Position numbers and translations under genes: made by a program
Notes under the pieces: generated by a model
Told to the model about the DNA's origin: nothing
Database searches by the model: none
The model's input: the letters and a program-made list of their open reading frames with translations, nothing else
NCBI GenBank assembly: GCA_015680685.1
Contig: MNCI01010808.1
Coordinates: 7,239-71,238, forward strand
Source: Gnetum montanum
Lineage: Eukaryota; Streptophyta; Gnetopsida; Gnetales; Gnetaceae
Length of the DNA stretch: 64,000 bases
Direction of reading: 5' to 3'
In this document: positions 1-10,760 of the stretch, piece after piece
How the letters are laid out: each line of letters starts with the position of its first letter
Numbering within the stretch: position 1 is the stretch's first letter

Positions 1-182
1 ACACAATGCAATTGTTACATTTTACACAACCACATGCCGCAACAGCACACACACATACTCACATTAACTACTGAGTTTATTTGGAGGTATCTGGGCCTTG
101 GTGTTGCCAGAGACCAGTAGGCACCTAAATCCTGTTCGAGGACACTCGTTGGCGGTCGCGTCCCAAACGGTCGCCAACACTT
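1..182. other. GC-richer fragment at the window edge
   Basis: The first 180 bases are less AT-rich than the next 8 kb and contain a short (CA)n run near 45-55. The change at about 183 to long A/T runs looks like a repeat boundary. No reading frame of note crosses it. The piece is too short to assign. Confidence 0.3.
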
Positions 183-540
183 AGTTATATATTTATAATA
201 TATATCTATAATTTAGTCGAGAGAATCTCATAAAAAAGGAGTGGAATTTTAGTTTATCTATGATATTAAAAATTACATAAATTTCCATTTTACCATATTC
301 TATTTATTCTATAGCAAATTTGGAGAAATAATTGTAATTACATGATGAGAAGGAAAACTAATTGCAAGTTTAGTAATAAATCGTAATTGTAAAATATGTT
401 TGAATTCTCTTGGATTTTTTTTCCATGCATGTTTTTCTTACCTTTCTAAATTTTATTCCTTGACCATTGCAATATGAAGACATAAATATAGAAGTTGTGC
501 ATTCACTTGGAGCAAATATGTCAGCATTATGGATGAAATA

Positions 541-640
541 TTATTCAATGCTACTTATAGGCTTTTCCTAGAGCATTATTGATATAATATTATTTAACAT
601 TACCTATAGGCTCTCCTTAGATAGAATATTATATAGCATT
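541..640. repeat. Two-unit tandem duplication, about 55 bp
   Basis: Two adjacent segments share the order CAATGCTACTTATAGGCT / AACATTACCTATAGGCT, then TCCTTAGA-like and ATAATATTAT-like blocks. They are diverged, so the duplication is old. No coding meaning seen. Confidence 0.5.
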
Positions 641-805
641 ATTGGTTTATGATTTGTAGTTGGCCTCTCAGCCAAAATAATCATATGTTGTTTATGAACA
701 TGCATGAGAGCTCCTCACTTAAAATAATAATGTTACAATTACATTATAAAGTAGTTAGATAATTGAAATATAAATATACCATAAGATATATAGTCCAATT
801 AAAAC

Positions 806-880
806 TTTATAGCTGAACATGGCTCACTAAAATTGAACCTATAACTTGGATCATCCAAATCAAGAGTCTTACCATTAGGC
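806..880 (-). repeat. tRNA-derived SINE-like head
   Basis: Read on the minus strand, the segment has a box-A-like TTAGCCTAATGGTAAGACTC and, about 50 bases later, a box-B-like AGGTTCAATTTTAG. The same arrangement with nearly the same words occurs at 52051-52106 and, more diverged, at 51697-51756. That points to a dispersed tRNA-derived short repeat rather than a working tRNA gene: the acceptor stem does not pair. RNA polymerase III promoter function is inferred only. Confidence 0.45.
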
Positions 881-1167
881 TAACACTTCTTGTTCTATAC
901 CTATCTTGCATATACTTTGTAGAGATAGTTTGATCCCAAACACTCCATTTTAGAAGAAAGCAAAAAATGAACACGACATGGATTGAGAACTTAGAAAGGA
1001 GGTTGAAAAAGTTCTTGAATGTGGATGGTAAAACCATCAAGAACACATTAATTTTATGTGGCTCCCACCTTGGGGATGTTCACACTTCGAGGGTAGAATT
1101 TGTAGATATCTCTAGATTTTGTTTCTTGAAAAAGTAGTTTGAAGGGCATCACATCTTGTATAAGCTT

Positions 1168-1343
1168 TGAGCTCCACTTTGAAGTGTTTTGTCATCACAA
1201 AACCACTCAACCTCGCAAGGTCCTAAAAAGCTCAAACATATGGTTTAGAGGATCCTACAACCTTTACAAAATTGAGCTTTGCACTAGAGAGTTTTGACAT
1301 TGCATTTCCACTCAATCTTGTAGGATCCCAACAAGCTCAATAA
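1168..1343. repeat. Diverged tandem duplication, about 95-bp period
   Basis: Two units both run from GAGCT through AGTGTTTTG / AGAGTTTTGACAT and CACTCAA to AGGTCCTAAAAAGCTCA / AGGATCCCAACAAGCTCA. The second unit begins near 1265. Lengths and word order agree although many bases differ. Confidence 0.5.
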
Positions 1344-2049
1344 AGATGTCTTCTCACAAGAAGCACATCAACCTTGCTAGGCTACAAGAAAGAAAGAAGA
1401 GAAAGAAACAAGGAAATAATATAACTAAATTAATAGATCTTTGTACTGGAATCTCAGTACAATCACAACAAGAAAATGATGTTATAATGAGGAGAAAAAA
1501 CAAAATTGTTTAGAATAGCTAATGATAAGTCTTTGTGTGAACAATGCTTGCATAATTTCCATGATTTTTACATTGTCTTATAGCCTTAGATATTTCAAAA
1601 TCTCTTTGAAATTCATGAAATGGCTATTAAATGGCTTGTATAGACATCTACTTCAAAGTTTAGACATCCACTTGAGATAGTCTCCAATTTTGGAGAGATG
1701 TCTACTTGTAGATGTTTGCTTGTAGGCATCTATCTTCAACGATAAACATATGTTGTTTTCTATAGATATCTACTTTAATTTTATACTTTGGAGTTTGAGG
1801 TATTTATTTGTCAATTTGACATCTTGGCAATCTTTGGAACACCTTAGTTGGGCTTGTATACTCCTTTTTTATCCATGCTTTCATCTTGTCCATGTAGTCT
1901 TCATTTTGAAATCTCAATGTAGATCTTGTTTCTTGAAATCTCATATCTCCATGTGAAGTTCTTGTTCATGGCCCTAAAAAATTATCATTACATACATACA
2001 ATCTACATTCTTCATTTTCTTTAAGGATTTGACATACCAAAAGGTCAAC

Positions 2050-4091
2050 AATCTCCTCATTTTTGGTGATGTCCAAAAATTAAGAAAATTTATTAGTACC
2101 TTTCATAGCACATAAATTAATTGAAAAATAATAAGGCATTTAAGACTTATAAATTCAAATGGAAACTAAGGATAATGTTGGAACATGGATGAAAGGCTCA
2201 AGGAAATGGGTTAAATAAAAATAGATAATAGAAAGAAGTCTCCATAAACTATCTCCATAAACTTTCCAAATGCCAAACCTATCTGATATGTCATGCTATC
2301 AAAAAAAGCTATCCATATACATAAACATGATCAACAATAATAAAACTATGATATGCTATCTAGCATCATATAAAAAGGATAAAAGATTATAGCATGTTAT
2401 CCATACAAGTCCATATCCATATACAACTATAAAAAACTATCCATACAATCCACAAAACTTGCCTCCTTTCTGGGAATCATCCAAAATGAGGGACCACCAA
2501 AGGAACCTAATCACTAACCTTGGTAGCATCATTAGACTCATCATCAAAAGCAACTGCTACACAAGAAGGCTTGTATGTCTCCTCCTCATCATTGTCATTG
2601 TTGGTGTTGATGCTAAAGATGTGTTACTCATCGTCATCATCATTTGACAATGAAATGTGTATAGGAGCTCTCTAGTGATGTAGCTTCACTCGAAACTATG
2701 AGGAAGAAGACTGCTTAGAAGAGGAAGAAGTACCCTTCCTCTGGTATGTAATGGGGTTCACTGGTCTCCATTAGTAAGAAGTCTCAAAAATTATTTCCAT
2801 GGTCTATTGCTCAAATGTTTGTAGAGCATCATCATGAGGGTAAGAACTAGATCAAACCAATAGAGGATCAGGAATCTCCCTTACACTCTTGTGGATGATG
2901 CATCAAGCTCCTCATAGTCATATGCATTTCTTGAGTCATACACCTAGGATGGCTCAACAACTACCAAGTGTCTAGCTAGAGCAGGAAATTCCTCCTCACT
3001 TTCTAATATGGAAGGAGTATTGATCTCCTTGAACTATTGCCCATCTAGAGGAAGAGGTACTCTAGCTACATCCATTTCCTTATGAATATTAAAGAGGTTC
3101 TTGCCAATCACCCTAATATTATGAGAAAAATGCTTGAGAAACTTCTTGGAAGTGGACCTTATCTAGCCACTAACTAATTTGGACCTTCTCAACTAAGGAG
3201 AGACCCAAGTAGGTGATACAGATTCCTTCTTTCTTGACCTCTAAGACCTACTACTAGGTTCTATAGCTTTAGCATGGATGAAGTTGCTTTTCTTTGAATA
3301 CTCACCAAGGCTCCTCTTACCTTTAAGCAAAGGCATATCAAGAATAGGAACATCTCTCTAATGGGTCAAAAAACTAATGAGATGAGGATGCCCATAGACT
3401 CTCTACTTGATGAAGAGACCTAACATGTCTCTGCATATGATATGGTCCAAGTCTAGTTGTTAACTAGTGACTAGACAAAAAGGCTCAAGCTAGCAACAAA
3501 TAGGTGTGACGTTTCCCTTTTACAATAATATTATAAAAAAAAATGAAAGAAATGGTGAAAGAATCTAAATTTATCTAACTCCTAATAATTTTTTTTCTAT
3601 GCAAACATGGATTACAAAATTCATTGTGGGAAATAGGGATTACACTAGTTGTAAAAATGTCAAACATGGAATGAATAGTAACCCTATGAACATCAAAACT
3701 AGAAATTCCAAGGATGGAATTACCAACTTGTAGGTTAGCTTCAATCAATAGTCCTCCAACAATGAAAGTAAAAGAACCAACACTAGCAATTGAAATTACA
3801 ATTTTGCTATAAAATTCCTTAATGAGAACTTTAGGGACATAAAATTCATAGAAATAAGGTAATGTAGTCTAATACTTGAAAATATGTCATAAGTTTCTTC
3901 TGACACCATTGCTGAAAGCAAAGGAATCTCTAAGAAATAATGCTAATAAAATGAGTTACCTCAAATCTATGCTAAGTGTCAATGGAGGAAAATTGAGGAG
4001 AATAAGAATTTGTAGTGCTATAAGATGCTCCCATTGACTTCTTGTTTCTCCTAGGAGGATCCTTGGACCTTGAAATCTTTTTATGAGCCAT
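2050..4091 (-). pseudogene. Degenerate minus-strand coding region of an unclassified element
   Basis: A minus-strand start at 4091-4089 opens a basic N-terminus (MAHKKISRSKDPPRRNKK). After stops and a +1 shift near 3870, a stop-free run of about 85 codons follows (roughly 3842-3590). It includes LIKEFYSKIV and, a few residues on, FTFIVGGLL, a layout seen in families annotated as putative plant transposon proteins. The downstream end near 2650-2480 is rich in Asp and Glu. At about 2050 the minus strand reads GGAGATTGTTGACC, like a polypurine tract followed by the TGTTG start of a plant LTR. I infer an old LTR element with the LTR below 2050. Many stops make it nonfunctional, and the family assignment is weak. 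Confidence 0.35.
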
Positions 4092-5259
4092 TAATTTACA
4101 AGAAGATGGATAAATAGCTACTATTGAGGAAGCTTTGGTCATCTACTCTTAGTCATATATGCTTGGATGTGGAAAAATGAGGGGGAAATCAAGTGTTGGC
4201 TTTATGTAATTGCAGTCATTGAGAGATTTTTATGAAAATATAAACATCTATCTTGACTAGTAGAGGTCTATGCCATGTCTACCAAAATGACAAATGGATG
4301 TCTAACTTATGATGTAGAAGTCTATGAGTAGACATCTATCCTCTTTTGTAGACATCGTAGCAAGGAAAGGTTTAGGGGATAACTATCATGGATTATAGTC
4401 TTAAAAAAATTCTAAATGAGATAAACACTTATCTCTACATAGCTTGCTTGATAATGAAAATGAAGATGTCTAAGGAGCATGAGGATGAGGTTTTGCTTTT
4501 GACATTCCTCCTTTTATACAAATTTCTTCTATTTCTAATTTCTTGCTCCCTTTCAGAAAATTGTTAATGAAGGTTCTTTCACTTTCTTCCTTTTGTTTAA
4601 TTCTGTATACCTTTTTTTTCTCCTTTCCCTTTTGATATGTCCTTAATTTCTTCTTGTCCTATAAAAATTCCTTTCTAGGTGCATTTGGATAAGATCAAAG
4701 AGTCTTTTGATATTGTCAAGTTTTCATGTTGTACTATTTTAAATTACAATCCCATTTATTGTGCCTAAGTCTATTACAATAATAACATCTAATGTTTTGA
4801 TGATCAAACCTTAGAGTTATTTTTAGTTTTGAAGTAGTGCATGTTGTGTCTTCAGTCTTTGAACTAGTCTCTTGTTTGGATGCATCATGTGTAGATGCTT
4901 CTTCTTGTTTATAGCATCCTAGTCAACTTTTATCATGTGGAATTCTTCCTTGTCCCAAAATGATGTGAAGTGATTCTTTCCCTTTGAGTAGTCTTTCATT
5001 CATAAGTTTAGTATCTTCTAGTTCTTTTTCAATCTTCTCATAGGACAAGGTTAAGTTTTTTATTTGTAGTTCGTAGGCTTGATTTTTCTTGTAAGAAGTC
5101 TAAAAGCATTGGTCAAAGCTTGTTATGCTAAACAATATTGGAATACTTCTAATCCTAAAAGTACTCTTACTAAAAGTCACATGAGTTACCTAAAATTTGA
5201 AGATGAACCTTGAAAGAAAATTTAAAAATTTCTAAAAAGAAAGGGTCAAGTACCTAAAT
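4092..5259. other. AT-rich stretch, nothing assigned
   Basis: No convincing frame on either strand. TAGACATCT-like words recur at 4240-4360. The part after 5100 may be the N-terminal side of the LINE that follows, but no endonuclease motif can be read. Confidence 0.3.
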
Positions 5260-7620
5260 TGGAATTGCATTATATTAATGATTCTATCATTAAAGATCTT
5301 GGGAATATTGACAACTTTTTTACTAATAATTTTTCTTCTAAATATTTTAGCAAGGAATCCTTTTAGGCCTTTAGTACATATATTTCTCATCTTATTATAG
5401 AAACCCATCAAAGTATTCTTAAAGCAAAAATTACAGTAGAAGAAATCAAAGCAACAACCTTTAGTTTAGTAGATGGTAAAGCTCTAGGTTTTAATTTTTT
5501 TTCTTATTAAATATTTTAAAATTCATGGAGGAATCATTGGTGATGATCTCTTTTATGTTATTCAAAAGCCATTAAAAAAGTTTCTTTTAATAAAAATATT
5601 AATAAAGATGTGATTCATCTTCTTCTTTACAATGAAGATATTTAACATATTGGTGATTAAATGCCTATTACTCTTCTTAACAATAGTCATAAAATTTTAG
5701 CTAAATGCATAGCTTGTTAAATTTAGAAGATTATTAAGGATATCATTAGATCTAAGAAAACTGATTTTATTAAAGGTAGTCATATATTAAATAGTGTTAT
5801 TGTAGCTTGAGGGGAAATGTAGTAGATTGTAGTAGATTTTTTATACTAACCAAGACATTACTTTTATTAAGTTAGATTCTGTTAAATCTTATGATAGGAT
5901 TGAATGGAATTTTATTAAGTTAGATTATGTTAAAGATTATGATAGGATTGAAAGGAATTTTACTATCTCTTGTCTTTATAAACTAGGATTTAGCGAGTCT
6001 TTTATTTGACTTAGGTGTACCTTGCACATTGACGCTAACGCTCAAGTTGCTACTACTTTTGGATTAAGTTCCTTCTTTTTGATTCAATGGTTAGTTTTTC
6101 AAGGTTATTTTCTAGATCCCTATCTTTTTGTTATTGCTATATATTTTCTTTTGCATAATCTACATTATGATCTACAAAGGAATTTCATTAAGGAAATTTG
6201 AATTTATAATCAAGGTATGTAATTGATTAACATGCACTTTGTAGATGATTCTTTTTTATGAACAATAATTATTTACATCATATTACTAATCTTTTAGCTA
6301 TGATGGAGGAATACTACATGTTATCTAGCTCTTAGATTAATTGGAAAAAATCTATTATTTATTATAATGGAAATATTGATGAGTGGATTACTCTTAAGCC
6401 TTGGAAAATCAGGAAAAAATATTCTATCTTTAAAATTCTAGGAATGCCTTTTTCTTTTCAGCCTAATATTACTATTTTATGGAATTATGTGATTGATAAA
6501 ATTGAAAAGAGCTTGATAAATGGAAAGTGAAAAAGCTCACCCTTGCTTTGAAGGTTTTAGTTAGTACACAAATGCTTCAATAAACTCATGTTTATTACTC
6601 TAATTTTTTGGATCCTTTTAAAAATTCTTATAAGAGAATTGATGATATTATTTGTTAGTTTCTTTAGTTTGCTAAACAACATAGAAAATGCTTTTCTAGA
6701 GTTTCTTGGGATATTTACACTAGTAGTAAGAAAGATGAAGGACTTAGCCTCATAAATTATTATAACTAAGGTATTTCTATGGATTGCAAAGTGCATTAAT
6801 GGAGATGATGTTTGGATGCTCCATTTAGAAAATAGACATATGCAAGGAAAACCTAAGAATGATAACAATTGGTCTTCTAATAAATTTCTCCATTGTCATC
6901 TTTTTCCTCATGCCATTTTTATTCCTAGTTCTTCAATTCTCAAATAAATTTGCAATACATGATGCAAGCTTAGTAAATATTGGAATTATAATCATATTAT
7001 AGTTTCAAAAGATATGTTTATGCAAATTAGCCCATGGTGGCTTCCCTTCTATAAAGAAGCTTAGTCTACTAATGCATCTAGATTATGTATCACTTTAAGA
7101 AGATTTAATATCATTGTATTTTCTTTTCTAGATATGTATCATAGATGGATTACTTGGAATGAAGGCTCTAGTCTCTATGGTTTGAATAGAAAGAGAAAAA
7201 AGAATTTTGAAAAATTAATTTCTAATCTTAAGATTTTATTTAAAGTTGACAATAATTTGCATCAAGATTTTTAGATATTCTTGAAAAGGTGGAATACATG
7301 TTTTTCCTTTTAATTTAAATGTTTCTTATGATATTATGATAAAGAATGTTTTTATTCATAAAAAATTCAATAAAACCTAGAAAATATAATTATCATCACA
7401 TTTTGAATGAGGAAAATAAAAGATATTTGAAGATCTTTTATATTTCCTAAAACTCATATTTTTTATCGTGTCTTATTTATCAAGGTTTTCTTATCAACAC
7501 TTGTCTTAAACATATAGAAATTTTTTTTGCAAAATGTCATTTTTCAAAAGTGAAGACTCATTTTCTCATGTTTTTTCTTAAATTTCCTATTGCACAACAT
7601 CCTCGAAAATGGACATCTAG
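5260..7620 (+). pseudogene. L1-type LINE reverse transcriptase remnant
   Basis: Plus-strand frames, joined across many stops and shifts, follow the plant L1 ORF2 order. EEIKATTFSLVDGKALGF at about 5439-5495 matches the EEI..A.F....KAPGPDG block. A PITLLNNSHKILAKCI-like block sits near 5660. DFIKGSHILNSVIVA (5764-5808) matches the FI.GR.I.DN motif. Motif A-like KLDSVKSYDRIEWN is at 5866-5909. The catalytic FVDD box (MHFVDDSFL) is at 6232-6258. VSWDIYTSSKKDEGLSLIN near 6700-6757 matches the downstream W..........GGLG block. A Cys/His-like tail lies near 7535-7610. Upstream endonuclease and ORF1 were not found. The copy is dead and 5' incomplete. Confidence 0.75.
5862..5957 (+). repeat. 48-bp tandem duplication inside the LINE RT motif A
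   Basis: The segment starting TTTTATTAAGTTAGATT at 5862 is repeated directly at 5910. The period of 48 bases is exactly 16 codons, so motif A (KLD...YDRIE) is present twice in frame. The two units differ at only a few positions. Confidence 0.8.
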
Positions 7621-8399
7621 AATTGGTAAAAGCTTTTAAACAAGAATTACCAAAGTCATTCTTAGTGATCAAGCTTCTTTATCTACTTCATTTCTTTGCA
7701 TTTGTAATTATTTTAACCACTTTTTCTCTACTCTATTTGAAAGCTTTGATGTCTAGTTATTTTCTAGCAGCAAGAGTATAACTATGACCTTTCTTTAGGT
7801 GTCAAATATGAGATTTTTAAACATGTTGTTTTTGAAATCAAACTTTCAATAAAAAATCTCCTAGTCAAACTTGACCAATTAATTTATTTTCTATAATATT
7901 AATTTCTTTTAGATTTGGAGGCTCAAGGATGGGAACCTTTCAACTTTTGTTACTATTTGTTGATTAGTTTTTATTGATGTATTCTTTCTTTAGAGAGAGC
8001 TTTTTCCTTTTCTTTAGAAGAAACCCTTTATAAGAAGTGAGAATCCGTGAGAATACTTTTGAATAAGGAAAAAGGCCTAATCCTTTTCCTGGCCCAAAGA
8101 GGAGGGTTTTCATGATTGGTTGTAAAGATGAAAACCTAAAAAGGCATTTTAGAATCATTGAGCTTTTTCTTTAGTCTCTTTCATTGATGATATGATGTAC
8201 TCTAATTTTTTTTTATATTATTATTCATTTTTTAGGCTCTCACACACATTGTCATTATATTCTTTTATAGTTCTTCTAATATATCATCTTAGTGATATGT
8301 CTTTAGGTTGGTACCTATCGTTGAATTATTTTGGTTCTGAATGTTCTCTTAATCATAACACCTATAGAACTACATTGTCTTGATTCCTTATGAATGACA
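7621..8399. other. Flank between LINE remnant and E1
   Basis: AT-rich with no recognisable protein. It contains a dispersed repeat at 7985-8150. The left edge of E1 lies near 8390-8430, where homology to the E2 gag begins. No LTR and no target duplication are visible there. Confidence 0.4.
7985..8150 (-). repeat. Dispersed repeat, inverted relative to copies at 50.5 and 52.3 kb
   Basis: The reverse complement of this segment matches 50505-50690 in order: GGTTGTAA, AGAGGAG-like, AGGCCTAATCC, ATAAGAAGTGA, and a TTTAGAGAGA-like end. A third copy lies at 52320-52480. The family is noncoding as far as I can see. Confidence 0.65.
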
Positions 8400-9560
8400 T
8401 CACAAGGATATGTAGGCTTATATTCAGAATAAAAGCCTATAAAACATTCGGAACTGCTGAAACAATTATTAGGGGCAGGATATATTTAGAATAAAAAAGT
8501 ATCCGAAGAAGCTCTGCAGCGTCATAGGCGCCATTGTGAATTGCTGAAGAATCCTTCTTTAGCCCTACCTAATGAACCGCCAGTTCCGAAGTCTTTTAGG
8601 CTGGACCGTTTTTGTGACTACCATCAGTTGTGTGGTCACGATACCGATTACTGCTGGGCGTTGAAGGACGATATTCAACACATGATTGATGATGGTTCTT
8701 TGAAACTAGACGGCAGTAGTCCAACACGTCTCGAAAACTAGGCGATGCATGTGTACAAAGACCCGTTAAACGTAAATAACGCACCGTACACCATCAACGT
8801 GGTAAGTATGGATAGTGAAGGGAAGGTACCACCAAAACAACCCTTTGTTTTACATTTACCTACTAGTTCACCTCAGGGGGCAAGTTCTCCATCGGCGGTT
8901 AGCGGCGCCTCGAGGCCACCCTTTGTTATTCAAGCGCCCTCTTAGACTTTAGCTCAGTCTCATGTTAACAATAAAGCCGCGGCCATGCCCGCGCCTACTC
9001 CTAAGGTGCCTTTTATCCTTAGGGTACCAAAACCACTGGCTGCCCCTTTTACGCAGGGGCACACTTCTAACCAAAATCATCAACCGCCACCCAATAAAAA
9101 GAAGGAAGGACATGCGTCAATCAGCGCCACCAAAAACCACTCTGTGCTAGGCTTTGCTAAGCCCAAGCCTCTAGCTTCTATACCTTCACCTGCACCTTAT
9201 GGAAAAGACAAGGGTACAAAAACATAGCCACCTCCCCTCGGCAGGAAGAAATACAACCCTCCAACTAACACTATTTTGCCTCGGGAGATTCGTCTCTTAG
9301 GGCGAATGGAAGAAGAAAGAGCGGACAGGAAACCCAACCAAGAGCGGGATCTCCTCGACGCATTTACGCAAGTCAAGCAGGCTCTAAAATAGAAGAACAT
9401 GACATTGAGCCTCTATGACTTGTTGATGATGTCTCAAAAGCATCGTGAGGCTATGGTCCGTATGCTGACATCCATACCTATGGATGAAGGCTTACCAGCG
9501 AAGGAGGAAGCGATACATGCTATCATGTTTCCCCCCATTGCTGAGTGACCCAAATCTACC
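8400..9560 (+). pseudogene. gag: E1 gag, C-terminal part
   Basis: The frame is continuous apart from stops and aligns with E2 gag from LLKQLLGAGYI (E2 LLKKLLAMGYI) onward. ELLKNPSLALPNEPPVP is shared almost unchanged with E2. The nucleic-acid-binding block CDYHQLCGHDTDYCWALK (about 8610-8664) keeps the Cys-His-Gly-His-Cys pattern of Tat-lineage gag knuckles, while E2 has lost two of the cysteines. A proline-rich linker follows (8805-9230), then a conserved LLDAFTQVKQALK segment leading into protease in the same frame. The N-terminal capsid-like half is absent. Gag would package the element RNA in cytoplasmic particles. Confidence 0.8.
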
Positions 9561-9563
9561 CCA

Positions 9564-10243
9564 TTGACCTTTCATGATGAATCCATCAAAGATGATCCTG
9601 AGAAAGGTCGAGTAATGACAGAACCCATGTTCATCACCATCCGGGTTGGTCAACATCGGATCCGGAGGGTGTACATTGACGATGGTGCGGCTACGAATGT
9701 CATCCCTTATTCTATAGTGGATAAGTTGGGTCTAGTCGACCAGATCAGTACTACAATGACATCGTGCCTAAATTCATTCAACGGGGCACAAGTTCAAGTC
9801 AAGGGGATGGTGCATATTGAATTTGTGGCAGGGGATCAGTTCCTGATAGATGCCACATTTATCATTATCGAGGAGATGCCTGGCTTCAACCTAATTCTAG
9901 GGAGGTCCTGGCTAGCCCAACTGAGGGCAGTTTTATCATTGATACACCAAGAAATACACCTACCTTATGCAGGGGGAGAGGTAGTAATACACGGTAATGA
10001 AATAACTCCTAGGACTATCAATAACATCGAGGAAGAACGAGGTTCAAAAATTGAAATGCTTGAAGATCAAACCCATGTCCAAACCTCTGAACAAGTCGAA
10101 ATGAATGATGACAGCCTAGCCTGGGCCAACTTGCCATTTCAAGGGGAGGAGGATGATGTGGAGGAGTCAGTCCATTAATCTCCTTGCCCCTACGCACCAC
10201 TCAACATGAAAGCCGTCAAGAAACAATTACAGGCTAATGATTG
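9564..10243 (+). pseudogene. pro: E1 aspartic protease (end of gag-pro)
   Basis: Protease sits in the same frame as gag, so gag-pro would be one polyprotein. The active-site motif is VYIDDGAATNVIP near 9670-9708, with Asp-Asp-Gly-Ala in place of the more common D-S/T-G. E2 has the same DDGA, so it is a family feature. The second conserved block, FNLILGRSWLA, is at about 9882-9914. A TAA at 10176 interrupts, and the frame runs on to a natural end at 10241-10243. The C-terminus is acidic. RT does not follow: the next 5 kb contain the antisense gene. Confidence 0.85.
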
Positions 10244-10473
10244 AACTACGTTGTATTTACGCACATCATTACATTTTCACTAGTTTTTTCATTTATGCTT
10301 ATCAAATTTGACTGTGAGTTTTCTTTAATATACATATATTTACGTCTTCTATCCATTACGCCATTTACATTTACCAGTTTATGCCATTTATGCTTCTTGA
10401 CTTCTATTAATCATATTAGTATGATTACGCAAACATGCACACTTTTATCAATTACATTCCTTGACGTACACAG

Positions 10474-10586
10474 ATGGCCCGCAACGACCTAAAACTAGTA
10501 ATGGCCTGCAATGGCCTAAAACTAGCTAATCTGTTTGCATCTTACACAAACGCTACGTGACGGCCCGCAATGGCCTTAAACTAGTG
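10474..10586 (+). repeat. E1 array A: ATGGCCYGCAAYGRCCTAAAACTAG units
   Basis: Three units of about 27 bp (10474, 10501, about 10560) share a GGCC-gcaat-GGCC core followed by TAAACTAG. The array lies about 175 bp beyond the stop codon of the antisense gene. E2 has a longer array at the same place (32041-32247). Confidence 0.8.
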
Positions 10587-10760
10587 ACTATATTCTACAG
10601 TAATAATAACACAACCTAATCAAAATCTTTAACAATTCTATTTACACTTTGTATAAATAAAGACAAAATTAAAAGTTATAAAGAAAATCTCATGATTAAC
10701 CATGCCAAGATTCACATTTCCATTATTCAATTTCGTAAATAAAATTATGCGTAACCATAG

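Larger units (their letters stand above)
183..2050. other. AT-rich stretch without a recognisable gene
   Basis: No frame carries a recognisable protein. The stretch holds a tandem duplication at 541-640, a tRNA-like repeat near 806-880, another duplication at 1168-1343, and several copies of a TAGACATCTA-like word between 1636 and 1740. The word returns around 4240-4360, on the far side of the minus-strand remnant at 2050-4091. It may therefore mark long terminal repeats of that remnant, but I could not align two complete ends. Confidence 0.35.

Noticed and set aside
1-182. Relation of the window start to the E1 3' UTR through a shared CGTCCCAAACGGT (about 19700)
   Set aside because: Only 13 bases match and the surroundings do not align.
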